Program-made: the position numbers and the translations under genes | Origin: Rhodobacteraceae bacterium UBA1943 | Lineage (GTDB): Bacteria; Pseudomonadota; Alphaproteobacteria; Rhodobacterales; Rhodobacteraceae | Assembly (NCBI GenBank): GCA_002336845.1 | Contig: DDEX01000078.1 | Span: 2,916 to 28,753, forward strand | Direction: 5' to 3' | Length of the DNA stretch: 25,838 nucleotides | Shown: one piece after another, positions 7,366 through 15,973 of the stretch | Layout: each line of letters opens with the position of its first letter | Position numbering within the stretch: position 1 is the stretch's first letter | The notes under the pieces: model-generated | What the model was told of the DNA's origin: nothing | The model's input: only the letters and a program-made list of their open reading frames with translations | Databases searched by the model: none

Positions 7366-8049
7366 ATGCAGACCATCGACATGGCCACCACCAGCTTGCG
7401 CGACCTGAACGCGCTGTTGCAGGCGCAGGCGGCCAAGACCAACCAGACCGCCTGGGCAATTGAAAACCCCCGTGGCGCCCATGCCGTTGCCGTGGGTCTG
7501 GATGCGCCCATCGAAGTGACGGTCAAGGGATCGACCGGCTATTACTGCGCGGGCATGAACAAGCAGGCGACGGTGCATGTGACCGGATCGGCCGGGCCGG
7601 GTGTCGCCGAAAACATGATGTCGGGCACCGTGATCATCGAAGGCGACGCCAGCCAGTATGCCGGGGCCACCGGGCATGGCGGGCTGCTGGTGATCAAGGG
7701 CAATGCCTCGTCCCGCTGCGGCATCTCGATGAAGGGCATCAACATCGTCGTTTTCGGCAACGTGGGCCATATGTCGGCCTTCATGGCGCAATCGGGCAAT
7801 CTGGTGGTGTTGGGCGATGCGGGCGATGCCTTGGGCGACAGCCTGTATGAGGCGCGGCTGTTCGTGCGCGGGAGCGTTAAGTCGCTGGGGTCCGACTGCA
7901 TCGAGAAAGAGATGCGGCCTGAACATATCGCGATCCTGACCGACCTTCTGGCCCGGTCTGGTGCCGATGCCAAGCCCGAAGAGTTCAAGCGTTATGGCTC
8001 TGCCCGCAAGCTTTACAATTTCCACGTTGATCACGCTGGCGCGTACTGA
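7366..8049 (+). CDS. mgsB: N-methylglutamate synthase subunit B (GXGXG beta-helix)
   Basis: The 227-residue protein resembles the C-terminal GXGXG domain of glutamate synthase: repeated Gly-rich strands (GSTGYYCAGMNKQATVHVTG, GTVIIEGDASQYAGATGHGG, NIVVFGNVGHMSAF, NLVVLGDAGDALGDS, RLFVRGSVKSLGSDC) that build a right-handed beta-helix. The start is taken as ATG at 7366, with GGGAG 8 nt upstream and only 2 nt after mgsA. It is structural, joining the amidotransferase and FMN subunits as the corresponding domain does in GltB. It is also known as GlxC. Confidence 0.92.
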   Translation: MQTIDMATTSLRDLNALLQAQAAKTNQTAWAIENPRGAHAVAVGLDAPIEVTVKGSTGYYCAGMNKQATVHVTGSAGPGVAENMMSGTVIIEGDASQYAGATGHGGLLVIKGNASSRCGISMKGINIVVFGNVGHMSAFMAQSGNLVVLGDAGDALGDSLYEARLFVRGSVKSLGSDCIEKEMRPEHIAILTDLLARSGADAKPEEFKRYGSARKLYNFHVDHAGAY

Positions 8050-8059
8050 GGACCCTAGA

Positions 8060-9385
8060 ATGGACAAGACCCCGCAAACCAAGCCGCGCGACAGCTGGAC
8101 CTTCAGCCCCGAGATCAACTCGGAAATCCGCCGCGCCGCTGCGACCGGCATTTATGACATCCGCGGCGGTGGCGCCAAACGCCGCGTGCCGCATTTCGAC
8201 GACCTCTTGTTCCTTGGCGCCTCGATCAGCCGCTATCCTTTGGAAGGGTATCGCGAGAAATGCGACACCACGGTGGTTCTGGGCACGCGGTTTGCCAAAA
8301 AGCCGATTGAGCTGAAAACCCCGGTGACCATCGCCGGGATGTCGTTCGGCGCGCTTTCTGGCCCGGCCAAAGAGGCGTTGGGGCGGGGGGCCACGATGGC
8401 CGGCACCTCGACCACCACCGGCGACGGCGGGATGACGGATGAGGAGCGCGGGCATTCCGAAAAGCTGGTCTATCAATACCTGCCCAGCCGCTATGGCATG
8501 AACCCCGACGATTTGCGCCGCGCCGATGCGATTGAGATTGTGGTGGGGCAGGGTGCGAAACCCGGCGGCGGCGGCATGCTGTTGGGCCAGAAGATCACCC
8601 AGCGCGTGGCCAGTATGCGCAACCTGCCGGTGGGGATCGACCAGCGCTCGGCCTGCCGTCACCCCGATTGGACCGGGCCGGACGATCTGGAAATCAAGAT
8701 CCTTGAGATCCGCGAGATCACGGGCTGGGAAAAGCCGATCTATGTGAAAATCGGCGGTGCGCGCCCCTACTATGACACCGCTTTGGCTGTGAAGGCCGGG
8801 GCCGATGTGGTTGTGCTGGACGGGATGCAGGGCGGCACCGCCGCCACGCAGGATGTGTTCATCGAACATGTCGGCCAGCCGACGCTGGCCTGCATTCGCC
8901 CTGCGGTAAAGGCGCTGCAAGACCTTGGGATGCACCGCAAGGTGCAACTGATCGTGTCGGGCGGCATCCGTACCGGGGCTGATGTGGCGAAGGCGCTGGC
9001 CCTGGGTGCCGATGCCGTTGCCATCGGCACCGCCGCGCTGATCGCACTGGGCGAGAATGACCCGAAATGGAGCGCGGAATACGCGGCCCTTGGCACCACC
9101 GCAGATGCCTATGACGACTGGCACGAAGGCAAGGACCCGGCCGGGATCACGACGCAAGACCCCGATCTGATGAAGCGGCTGGACCCGGTAGAGGCCGCAC
9201 GCCGGTTGCGCAATTACCTCGCCGTGCTGACGCTGGAATGCCAGACCATCGCCCGCGCCTGCGGCAAAAGCCATGTCCACAATCTGGAACCCGAAGACCT
9301 GTGCGCCCTGACCATCGAGGCTGCGGCCATGGCGGGCGTTCCCCTTGCGGGCACCGACTGGATCCCCGGCAAGTCCGGCCTTTGA
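8060..9385 (+). CDS. mgsC: N-methylglutamate synthase subunit C (FMN-binding glutamate synthase domain)
   Basis: The 441-residue product (ATG at 8060, 10 nt after mgsB) is a stand-alone glutamate synthase FMN domain. Seen are TIAGMSFGALSGPAKEALGRG, TGDGGM, YVKIGGARP, VVVLDGMQGGTAATQ, LIVSGGIRTGADVAKALALGADAVAIGTAAL. It should use FMN to form N-methylglutamate from glutamate and methylamine with release of ammonia. The region that in GltB holds the three 3Fe-4S cysteines (ending CPVGxxTQ) here reads DPAGITTQ at residues 359-366, with no Cys nearby. No NAD(P)H subunit is encoded beside it. Loss of the cluster fits a reaction with no net redox change. Confidence 0.92.
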   Translation: MDKTPQTKPRDSWTFSPEINSEIRRAAATGIYDIRGGGAKRRVPHFDDLLFLGASISRYPLEGYREKCDTTVVLGTRFAKKPIELKTPVTIAGMSFGALSGPAKEALGRGATMAGTSTTTGDGGMTDEERGHSEKLVYQYLPSRYGMNPDDLRRADAIEIVVGQGAKPGGGGMLLGQKITQRVASMRNLPVGIDQRSACRHPDWTGPDDLEIKILEIREITGWEKPIYVKIGGARPYYDTALAVKAGADVVVLDGMQGGTAATQDVFIEHVGQPTLACIRPAVKALQDLGMHRKVQLIVSGGIRTGADVAKALALGADAVAIGTAALIALGENDPKWSAEYAALGTTADAYDDWHEGKDPAGITTQDPDLMKRLDPVEAARRLRNYLAVLTLECQTIARACGKSHVHNLEPEDLCALTIEAAAMAGVPLAGTDWIPGKSGL

Positions 9386-9396
9386 CCCCATTCCGA

Positions 9397-9421
9397 CGGG
9401 CGGGGCAACGTATCCCGCCCG
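9397..9421 (+). promoter_or_regulatory. GC-rich hairpin between mgsC and gmaS
   Basis: An 8-bp perfect stem CGGGCGGG / CCCGCCCG (9397-9404 and 9414-9421) closes a 9-nt loop in the 70-nt gap between mgsC and gmaS. There is no T-tract after it, so it is unlikely to be a simple terminator. It may stabilise or divide the operon transcript, giving gmaS a different level from mgsABC. Confidence 0.55.
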
Positions 9422-9455
9422 CGCCCTCATCCTCCTTTCAACAGGGACACGCCGA

Positions 9456-10760
9456 ATGACCGATCTTGCCGCCTTTGCCCGCGAGAAGGGCATTAAATAT
9501 TTCATGATTTCCTACACCGACCTGTTTGGCGCGCAGCGGGCCAAGCTGGTACCGTCACAGGCGATTGCCGACATGCAGGTGGATGGTGCGGGCTTTGCCG
9601 GCTTTGCCACCTGGCTGGACCTGACGCCCGCCCACCCCGATATGCTGGCGGTGCCGGATGCCCCTTCGGTCATTCAACTGCCGTGGAAAAAGGATGTGGC
9701 CTGGGTCGCGTCAAACTGTGTGATGGCGGGCGGCCCCGATCTGGCGCAGGCCCCGCGCAATACGCTGGCCCGCCTGATCGCCGAAGCTGCCGAGATGGGG
9801 CTGGAGGTGAAAACCGGGGTCGAGCCGGAGTTTTTCCTGCTGACCCCCGATGGCTTGGCCATTTCGGATGGTGCCGATACCGCCGTGAAGCCCTGCTATG
9901 ACCAGCAGGCGGTGATGCGCCGCTATGACGTGATCGCCGAGATTTGCGATCACATGCTGGAATTGGGCTGGGAGCCTTACCAGAACGACCACGAGGATGC
10001 GAACGGCCAGTTCGAGATGAACTGGAAATACGATGGCGCGATGGCCACGGCTGACAAGCATTCGTTCTTCAAGTTCATGGTGCGCTCGGTCGCCGAAAAG
10101 CACGGGCTGCGGGCAACCTTCATGCCCAAGCCGTTCATGGGGCTGACGGGGAATGGTTGCCACGCGCATATCTCGGTCTGGACCAAGGATGGCAAGAACG
10201 CCTTTTCCGACCCCGGCAAGGAACTCAGCCTGTCGGATCAGGGCCGCCATTTCCTGGGCGGGATCATGAAGCACGCCTCGGCGCTGGCGGTAATCACCAA
10301 CCCCACGGTCAACAGCTATAAACGCATCAACGCGCCGCGTACGATTTCGGGCGCGACCTGGGCGCCGAACACAGTCACATGGACCGGCAACAACCGCACC
10401 CATATGGTGCGCGTGCCAGGGCCGGGACGGTTTGAGCTGCGCCTGCCCGATGGCGCGGTGAACCCCTATCTGTTGCAGGCGGTCATCATCGCCGCCGGTC
10501 TGTCGGGCCTGAAATCCAAGGCAGACCCCGGCAAGCGGTGGGACATCGACATGTATGCCGAAGGCCACACCGTCACCGGCGCGCCCAAGCTGCCGCTGAA
10601 CCTCCTCGACGCGATCCGCGCCTATGACGAGGACGAAGGGCTCAAGGCCGCGATGGGCACCGAATTCTCGGCGGCCTATCTCAAGCTGAAGACGCAGGAA
10701 TGGAACGCCTATACCTCGCACCTGACCCAGTGGGAGCGGGACAATACGCTGGATATCTGA
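9456..10760 (+). CDS. gmaS: Gamma-glutamylmethylamide synthetase (glutamine-synthetase family)
   Basis: The 434-residue product has the glutamine synthetase catalytic fold: VEPEFFLLT with metal-binding Glu123/Glu125, NDHEDANGQFEMNW, GNGCHAHISVW, NPTVNSYKRINAP, and the ATP/phosphate-binding NNRTHMVRVPGPGRFELRLPD. GmaS makes gamma-glutamylmethylamide from glutamate, methylamine and ATP. The product would then feed MgsABC. It is shorter than type I GlnA and, lying between mgsC and mgdA, is much more likely GmaS than housekeeping glutamine synthetase. Start ATG at 9456 is preceded by AGGGA; a longer upstream frame would run back into mgsC. Confidence 0.94.
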   Translation: MTDLAAFAREKGIKYFMISYTDLFGAQRAKLVPSQAIADMQVDGAGFAGFATWLDLTPAHPDMLAVPDAPSVIQLPWKKDVAWVASNCVMAGGPDLAQAPRNTLARLIAEAAEMGLEVKTGVEPEFFLLTPDGLAISDGADTAVKPCYDQQAVMRRYDVIAEICDHMLELGWEPYQNDHEDANGQFEMNWKYDGAMATADKHSFFKFMVRSVAEKHGLRATFMPKPFMGLTGNGCHAHISVWTKDGKNAFSDPGKELSLSDQGRHFLGGIMKHASALAVITNPTVNSYKRINAPRTISGATWAPNTVTWTGNNRTHMVRVPGPGRFELRLPDGAVNPYLLQAVIIAAGLSGLKSKADPGKRWDIDMYAEGHTVTGAPKLPLNLLDAIRAYDEDEGLKAAMGTEFSAAYLKLKTQEWNAYTSHLTQWERDNTLDI

Positions 10761-10772
10761 CGGACGAACCCC

Positions 10773-12023
10773 ATGCGCTTTTCCGGTTTCCGCGTCATTG
10801 CCGAGGCACTGACAGGCCACAAGGGGTGGAAGCCCCTGTGGCGCAACCCCGACCCGCAGCCTGCCTATGATTATGTCATCGTGGGCGGCGGCGGACACGG
10901 GCTGGCAACGGCCTATTACCTTGCCAAGACCTTCCGGCAGGCGCGGATTGCGGTTCTGGAAAAGGGCTGGCTTGGGTCCGGCAACATTGGCCGCAATACC
11001 ACGATCATCCGGTCGAACTATCTGCTGCCCGGTAACGAGCCGTTCTACGAATTTTCGATGAAGCTGTGGGAGGGGCTGGAGCAGGAGTTCAATTTCAACG
11101 CCATGGTCAGCCAGCGCGGGATTTTGAACCTGATCCATACCGACGGCCAGCGCGATGCCTACCGGCGGCGCGGCAATGCCATGCTGCTGGCCGGGGCGGA
11201 TGCGGAGCTTTTGAACCGTGATCAGGTGCGCGAGATGGCGCCCTATCTGAATTTCGACAACGCGCGGTTCCCGATCAAGGGCGGGCTGGTGCAGCGCCGC
11301 GCGGGCACGGCCCGGCATGATGGCGTGGCCTGGGGCTATGCCCGAGGGGCCGACATACATGGGGTCGATCTGATCCAGAACTGCGAAGTGACGGGGTTCC
11401 GCATCGAAAACGGCCGCGTGCTGGGGGTTGAAACCTCTCGCGGCTATATCGGTGCGGGCAAGGTGGGCGTGGCGGTCGCGGGCAGTTCCAGCCGCGTGAT
11501 GGCGATGGCCGGAATGCGCCTGCCGATCGAAAGCCATGTCTTGCAGGCCTTCGTGTCCGAGGGGCTGAAGCCGCTGATCCCCGGCGTGATCACCTTCGGC
11601 GCGGGGCATTTCTATGTCAGCCAGTCCGACAAAGGCGGCCTCGTCTTTGGCGGCGATATCGACGGCTACAACTCTTACGCCCAGCGCGGCAACCTGCCGG
11701 TGATCGAGGATGTGGCCGAGGGCGGCATGGCCCTGATGCCGATGATCGGGCGGGCGCGTCTTTTGCGCACCTGGGGCGGCATCATGGACATGTCGATGGA
11801 CGGCACGCCGATCATCGACAAGACGCCGGTCGAGGGCCTCTTTCTCAATGCCGGCTGGTGCTATGGCGGGTTCAAGGCGACGCCGGCCAGCGGCTATGCC
11901 TTTGCCCATCTGCTGGCCACCGGCCAGACCCACGACACCACGCGGTTCATGCGGCTGGACCGCTTCGAGCGTGGCCATGTCATTGATGAAAAGGGCATGG
12001 GTGCCCAACCCAACCTGCACTGA
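10773..12023 (+). CDS. mgdA: N-methylglutamate dehydrogenase subunit A (sarcosine oxidase beta-like)
   Basis: The 416-residue protein is a DAO-superfamily flavoprotein like SoxB. It has an FAD dinucleotide motif YDYVIVGGGGHGLATAYYL (about 33-50), IGRNTTIIRSNYL, and RRAGTARHDGVAWGYA with His182. That His aligns with the one carrying covalent FMN in SoxB (His172/175 in Corynebacterium). The C-terminus has GTPIIDKTPVEGLFLNAGWCYGGFKATPASG. It should oxidise the N-methyl group of N-methylglutamate. It begins 12 nt after gmaS, and its stop is followed 10 nt later by mgdB. SoxB itself is a possible alternative name; linkage to gmaS/mgs favours the N-methylglutamate enzyme. Confidence 0.92.
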   Translation: MRFSGFRVIAEALTGHKGWKPLWRNPDPQPAYDYVIVGGGGHGLATAYYLAKTFRQARIAVLEKGWLGSGNIGRNTTIIRSNYLLPGNEPFYEFSMKLWEGLEQEFNFNAMVSQRGILNLIHTDGQRDAYRRRGNAMLLAGADAELLNRDQVREMAPYLNFDNARFPIKGGLVQRRAGTARHDGVAWGYARGADIHGVDLIQNCEVTGFRIENGRVLGVETSRGYIGAGKVGVAVAGSSSRVMAMAGMRLPIESHVLQAFVSEGLKPLIPGVITFGAGHFYVSQSDKGGLVFGGDIDGYNSYAQRGNLPVIEDVAEGGMALMPMIGRARLLRTWGGIMDMSMDGTPIIDKTPVEGLFLNAGWCYGGFKATPASGYAFAHLLATGQTHDTTRFMRLDRFERGHVIDEKGMGAQPNLH

Positions 12024-12033
12024 AGGTCGCGAC

Positions 12034-12315
12034 ATGCTGATCCCCCATCCCCTGCTTGGCCCGCGCGATGCGCAGGAATTTACCTATCTGGGCGACGCCA
12101 GCCTGTTGAACCGGCCCGATGGCATGGCCGAGGGCGCGCTGCCGGCGTTTTGCGACTATGTGTACCTGCGCGACAACCCCGCGGGCATTCACCGCGAGTT
12201 GTGGTTTCACGAACAGGGTGACCGCAGTTGGCTGGTCGTGACCCGCAACACCCTGACGCATGAGATTTTGGGTGCGGAACTGGCGCGTGACGTGGCGCTG
12301 CGGAGGCAGAAATGA
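12034..12315 (+). CDS. mgdB: N-methylglutamate dehydrogenase subunit B (sarcosine oxidase delta-like)
   Basis: The 93-residue protein aligns over its length with sarcosine oxidase delta: MLIPHPLLGPRDAQEFTYLG at the N-terminus, YLRDNPAGIHRELWFHEQG, and VVTRNTLTHEI. SoxD binds zinc through two Cys of an N-terminal CxxC, His59 and Cys63. Here the matching residues are His5, Leu8, His59 and Asp63, so the classic site is gone. GAAGG overlapping the mgdA stop sits 7 nt before the ATG. The 3' end overlaps mgdC by ATGA. It is a small structural subunit of the complex; the metal question is open. Confidence 0.9.
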   Translation: MLIPHPLLGPRDAQEFTYLGDASLLNRPDGMAEGALPAFCDYVYLRDNPAGIHRELWFHEQGDRSWLVVTRNTLTHEILGAELARDVALRRQK

Positions 12316-15245
12316 CCCGGCTGTCCGGCGGCCTGATCGACCGCAGCAAGACCCTGCGCTTTAGCTTCAACGGCCAAGGCTATACCGGTCATCCCGGCGA
12401 CACGCTGGCCTCTGCCCTGCTGGCCAATGGCGTCCGGCTGGTCGGGCGCAGTTTCAAATATCACCGCCCGCGCGGGATTTTCGCGGCGGGGTCCGAGGAG
12501 CCGAACGCCCTTGTCATCCTGCGCGGCGGCGCGCGGGCCGAGCCGAACACGCGGGCCACCGTGGCCGAGTTGTTTGAGGGGCTGGAGGCGACCAGCCAGA
12601 ACCATGTCGGCCCGCTGGGGTTTGACCTGCTGGCGGTTAATGACCTGCTGTCGCCGTTCTTTGCGGCGGGCTTCTATTACAAGACCTTCATGTGGCCCAA
12701 AGTCTTCTGGGAAAAGCTCTACGAGCCGATGATCCGCCGCGCGGCGGGCTTGGGCGCGATGTCGATGCAGCCCGACCCGGACGCCTATGACAAGGGGTTC
12801 CTGCATTGCGACCTGCTGGTGATCGGCGGGGGGGCGGCGGGACTTGCGGCGGCGCTGACAGCGGCGCGGTCGGGTGTGCGGGTCATCCTGGCGGATGAGG
12901 ATTTCCGCCTTGGTGGTCGGCTGCTTGCCGAGGGCGAAGCTCTGGGCGATCGCCCGGCCCCCGATTGGGTGGCGGAGGCAGAGGCTGAACTCGTCAGCCT
13001 GCCCAACCTGCGCATTCTGCGCCGCACCACGGTGTTCGGCGCCTTCGATCATGGCATCTATGGCGCGGTCGAGCGGGTGGGCGATCATCTGCCCACGCCC
13101 GCAACCGTGCGGCAAACCCTGTGGCGCATCACGGCCAAGCGCATCATTCTGGCGGCGGGTGCGACCGAGCGGCATATTCCTTTCGCCAACAACGACCGGC
13201 CCGGCATCATGCTGGCCGGGGCATTGCGCGCCTATGTCCACCGCTGGGCGGCCTGCCCCGCCGACAAGGTGGCGATCTTTACCAGCAACGATGATGGCCA
13301 CCGCACCGCCGCCGATCTGGTGGCCAAGGGTGTGCAGGTCACCGCCGTCATCGATCCGCGCCGGGATGCAAAGGCACTGGGCCAGTACCCGCTTTTTGCC
13401 GGGTCCGTGGTGACCGATACCAAGGGCCGCCTTGGCCTGAGCCATGTGCAGATTACCCGAGACGCTGCGCCCGTCTGGATCAAGGCCGGGGTCTTGGGCG
13501 TCGCAGGCGGCTGGAACCCGAACCTGCACCTTGCCTCGCATCACCGGGGCCGCCCGGAATGGTCCGAGGCGCATCAGGCCTTCCTGCCCGCGCCCGCAGG
13601 CGGCCCGCCCGGTCTGACGGTGGCGGGCGCTGCTGCGGGACAGGGCACGACACAGGCCGCGCTGATGAACGGGGCAGAGGCTGCCCGCGCGGCACTGGCT
13701 GATCTGGGGATTTCGGCAAACCTGCCAGACCTGCCCGCGGCCAGCGATGCCAAAGGCAACCAGCATCCGCTGTGGCATGTGCCGGGCAAGGCGCGCGCCT
13801 GGGTGGATTTTCAGAATGATGTGACGGTGAAGGACATCAAGCTGGCCCATCAGGAGAACATGCGGCCGGTCGAGCATCTGAAACGCTGGACCACGCTGGG
13901 CATGGCGACCGATCAGGGCAAGACGGCGAATGTCACGGCCCTTGCCGTGATGGCCGAGCTGACGGGGCAATCCATTCCCCAGACCGGAACGACCATCTTC
14001 CGCCCGCCCTACACCCCAGTTTCCATGGCTGTTCTCGGTGGCGGCGATACGGGGCCGCATTTCCGTCCCCGTCGCCTGACGCCCAGCCACGAATGGGCGG
14101 CGGCACAAGGGGCCGTCTTCGTCGAGGTTGGCCAATGGATGCGCGCCCAATATTTCCCCCGCCCCGGCGAGACCACCTGGCGTCAGACTGTGGACCGCGA
14201 GGTTCTGGCCACTCGCGCCGGTGTGGGCATCTGCGACGTGACGACGCTGGGCAAGGTGGATGTTCAGGGCCGCGATGCCGGGGCTTTCCTTGACCGGCTT
14301 TACGCCAACCCGATGGCCAGCCTGAAGGTCGGCATGGTGCGCTATGGCTTGATGCTGCGCGAGGACGGCCACGTCTATGACGATGGCACCTGCGCCCGGC
14401 TGGCCGAGGATCATTACGTCGTCACCACCACCACGGCGCAGGCCGGGCCAGTCTATCGCCACATGGAATTCGCCCGCCAATGCCTGTGGCCGGAACTGGA
14501 TGTACAACTGATCTCCACCACCGACGCCTGGGCGCAATTCTCGGTCGCCGGACCGAATGCGCGGCGGCTGTTGGAACGGGTGGTGGACGGGTTCGACCTG
14601 TCGAACGAGGCCTTTCCCTTCATGGCTTGCGCGCCCTTGACGGTTTGCGGCGGGCTGCGGGCGCGGCTGTTCCGCATCTCGTTCTCGGGGGAACTGGCCT
14701 ATGAACTGGCGGTGCCCGCGCGCTATGGCAACGCCCTGATGGCGCGGCTGGTTCAGGTGGGGGCCGATCTGGGTGCCACCCCCTACGGCACCGAGGCGCT
14801 GGGTGTCATGCGCATTGAAAAGGGTCATGCGGCGGGGAATGAGTTGAACGGCCAGACCACGGCGCAGATGCTGGGCATGGGCAAGATGGTTTCGGCCAAG
14901 AAGGATGCCATCGGCACGGTGATGACCCGGCGCGAGGGGATGCTGGCCGAGACCCGCGCTCTGGTGGGCCTGCAACCCGTCGATCCGGCCGATCCTGTCA
15001 CCGCAGGCGCGCATCTGTTCGCCGAAGGGGTGGCACAGGATACCTGGAGCGATCAGGGCTGGATCACCTCGGCCTGTTTCTCGCCCCATGTCGGTTCCGC
15101 CATTGGCCTTGGCTTTCTGGCCAGTGGCACGACGCGGCTGGGCGAGGTGATCGTGGCAGCCAATCCGCTGGAGGGCAAATCGACCCGCCTGCGCGTGGTT
15201 TCCCCCCATTTCGTTGACCCGGAAGGAGGGCGCCTGCGTGACTGA
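12312..15245 (+). CDS. mgdC: N-methylglutamate dehydrogenase subunit C (sarcosine oxidase alpha-like, folate-binding)
   Basis: The 977-residue subunit has SoxA architecture. It opens with an N-terminal ferredoxin-like domain without cluster cysteines (about 1-95; GDTLASALLANGVRLVGRSF, HRPRGIF). A Rossmann NAD/FAD domain follows from about 166 (CDLLVIGGGAAGLAAALTAA), then a linker domain, and a C-terminal aminomethyltransferase (GCV_T) module from about 600 on. Segments of that module include GICDVTTLGKVDVQGRDA, ISFSGELAYELAVPA, YGTEALGVMRIEKGH and GSAIGLGFL. The GCV_T part of SoxA binds tetrahydrofolate and turns the released formaldehyde-level carbon into 5,10-methylene-THF. The start overlaps mgdB by 4 nt and the stop lies inside mgdD. 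Confidence 0.94.
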   Translation: MTRLSGGLIDRSKTLRFSFNGQGYTGHPGDTLASALLANGVRLVGRSFKYHRPRGIFAAGSEEPNALVILRGGARAEPNTRATVAELFEGLEATSQNHVGPLGFDLLAVNDLLSPFFAAGFYYKTFMWPKVFWEKLYEPMIRRAAGLGAMSMQPDPDAYDKGFLHCDLLVIGGGAAGLAAALTAARSGVRVILADEDFRLGGRLLAEGEALGDRPAPDWVAEAEAELVSLPNLRILRRTTVFGAFDHGIYGAVERVGDHLPTPATVRQTLWRITAKRIILAAGATERHIPFANNDRPGIMLAGALRAYVHRWAACPADKVAIFTSNDDGHRTAADLVAKGVQVTAVIDPRRDAKALGQYPLFAGSVVTDTKGRLGLSHVQITRDAAPVWIKAGVLGVAGGWNPNLHLASHHRGRPEWSEAHQAFLPAPAGGPPGLTVAGAAAGQGTTQAALMNGAEAARAALADLGISANLPDLPAASDAKGNQHPLWHVPGKARAWVDFQNDVTVKDIKLAHQENMRPVEHLKRWTTLGMATDQGKTANVTALAVMAELTGQSIPQTGTTIFRPPYTPVSMAVLGGGDTGPHFRPRRLTPSHEWAAAQGAVFVEVGQWMRAQYFPRPGETTWRQTVDREVLATRAGVGICDVTTLGKVDVQGRDAGAFLDRLYANPMASLKVGMVRYGLMLREDGHVYDDGTCARLAEDHYVVTTTTAQAGPVYRHMEFARQCLWPELDVQLISTTDAWAQFSVAGPNARRLLERVVDGFDLSNEAFPFMACAPLTVCGGLRARLFRISFSGELAYELAVPARYGNALMARLVQVGADLGATPYGTEALGVMRIEKGHAAGNELNGQTTAQMLGMGKMVSAKKDAIGTVMTRREGMLAETRALVGLQPVDPADPVTAGAHLFAEGVAQDTWSDQGWITSACFSPHVGSAIGLGFLASGTTRLGEVIVAANPLEGKSTRLRVVSPHFVDPEGGRLRD

Positions 15246-15795
15246 CCTTTCCCCCCTCTCTGCTTTGGGCGATGCGCTGCCGCTAACCATTGCTATTGGT
15301 CCTCTGACCATCCGCGAGAATGCAGGCATGGCGCTGGCTTCGCTGACCCTGCGCCAAGGCAGCGGCGAACCGCAGCCCTTTGGACTGCACCTGCCCGGTC
15401 CTGGGGGCTGGAAGGCAACAGACGGCATCGCTGCCTTCTGGATCGGCCCAGGCGCCTGGATGGTCGAGGCTGAGGGCAGGGCCGAAAGCGACTTTGCTGC
15501 CGCCCTGAAGGCAGAGGCGAGGCATTGTTCGGTCAGTGAACAGACCGACGGCTGTGTCATGTTTGAAATCACCGCCGCCGACGCCGCGCCGATCCGTGCC
15601 CTTCTGGAAAAACTGGTGAACCTTGACGCCCAAGGTTTTGCCCCCGGCAGCGCCAGACGAACCGGGCTGGAGCATATGTCGGTCTTCGTGATCCGCCGCG
15701 CCGAAGGGCATTTGGCGTTGCTGGCGATGCGCTCTGCCGCTGGATCGGTTTTCCATGCCATAGAAACCGCGGCGCGCAGGTTGACTGCCGCCTGA
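15238..15795 (+). CDS. mgdD: N-methylglutamate dehydrogenase subunit D (sarcosine oxidase gamma-like)
   Basis: I take the GTG at 15238 as start: GGAAGGAGGG lies 7 nt upstream and the start overlaps the mgdC stop by 8 nt. This gives 185 residues. The protein resembles SoxG, a small GcvT-like domain, in LTIRENAGMALASLTLRQG, GAWMVEAEG and AGSVFHAIETAARRL; conservation in this family is low. It completes the heterotetramer. An apparent upstream start at TTG 15214 has no ribosome binding site. No clear intrinsic terminator follows; only an imperfect hairpin is seen near 15805-15840. Confidence 0.88.
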   Translation: MTDLSPLSALGDALPLTIAIGPLTIRENAGMALASLTLRQGSGEPQPFGLHLPGPGGWKATDGIAAFWIGPGAWMVEAEGRAESDFAAALKAEARHCSVSEQTDGCVMFEITAADAAPIRALLEKLVNLDAQGFAPGSARRTGLEHMSVFVIRRAEGHLALLAMRSAAGSVFHAIETAARRLTAA

Positions 15796-15973
15796 AACGC
15801 TTAGGTCACGGTGATGCGGTGTGCCGTCATTCGGTGAATGTCATTTCCAGCGTTGCCATGATCGGCCTCATGCAACTGTATGTCATCCATCACCCGGCAT
15901 GACCGGACGAAGATACTAATTTTGTTTGGTAATCTTGCCGTAGGCGCGGGGCGGCATGGTCGGATTCTGGAAC

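Noticed and set aside
9711..12035. Long reverse-strand frame opposite gmaS-mgdA
   Set aside because: It has shadow-type composition, no recognisable domain, and fully overlaps two well-supported genes.
12312..12600. 2Fe-2S cluster in the N-terminal ferredoxin-like domain of MgdC
   Set aside because: The domain is recognisable but carries no cluster cysteines, as is usual in sarcosine oxidase alpha.
12207..15761. Very long open frame on the reverse strand opposite mgdB-mgdC-mgdD
   Set aside because: The forward strand encodes clear sarcosine-oxidase-family subunits with motifs and ribosome binding sites; the antisense frame is His/Arg/Pro/Gln-rich and motif-free, a typical shadow in high-GC DNA.
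15805..15840. Terminator after mgdD
   Set aside because: Only an imperfect stem with several mismatches and no T-tract; not enough to call.
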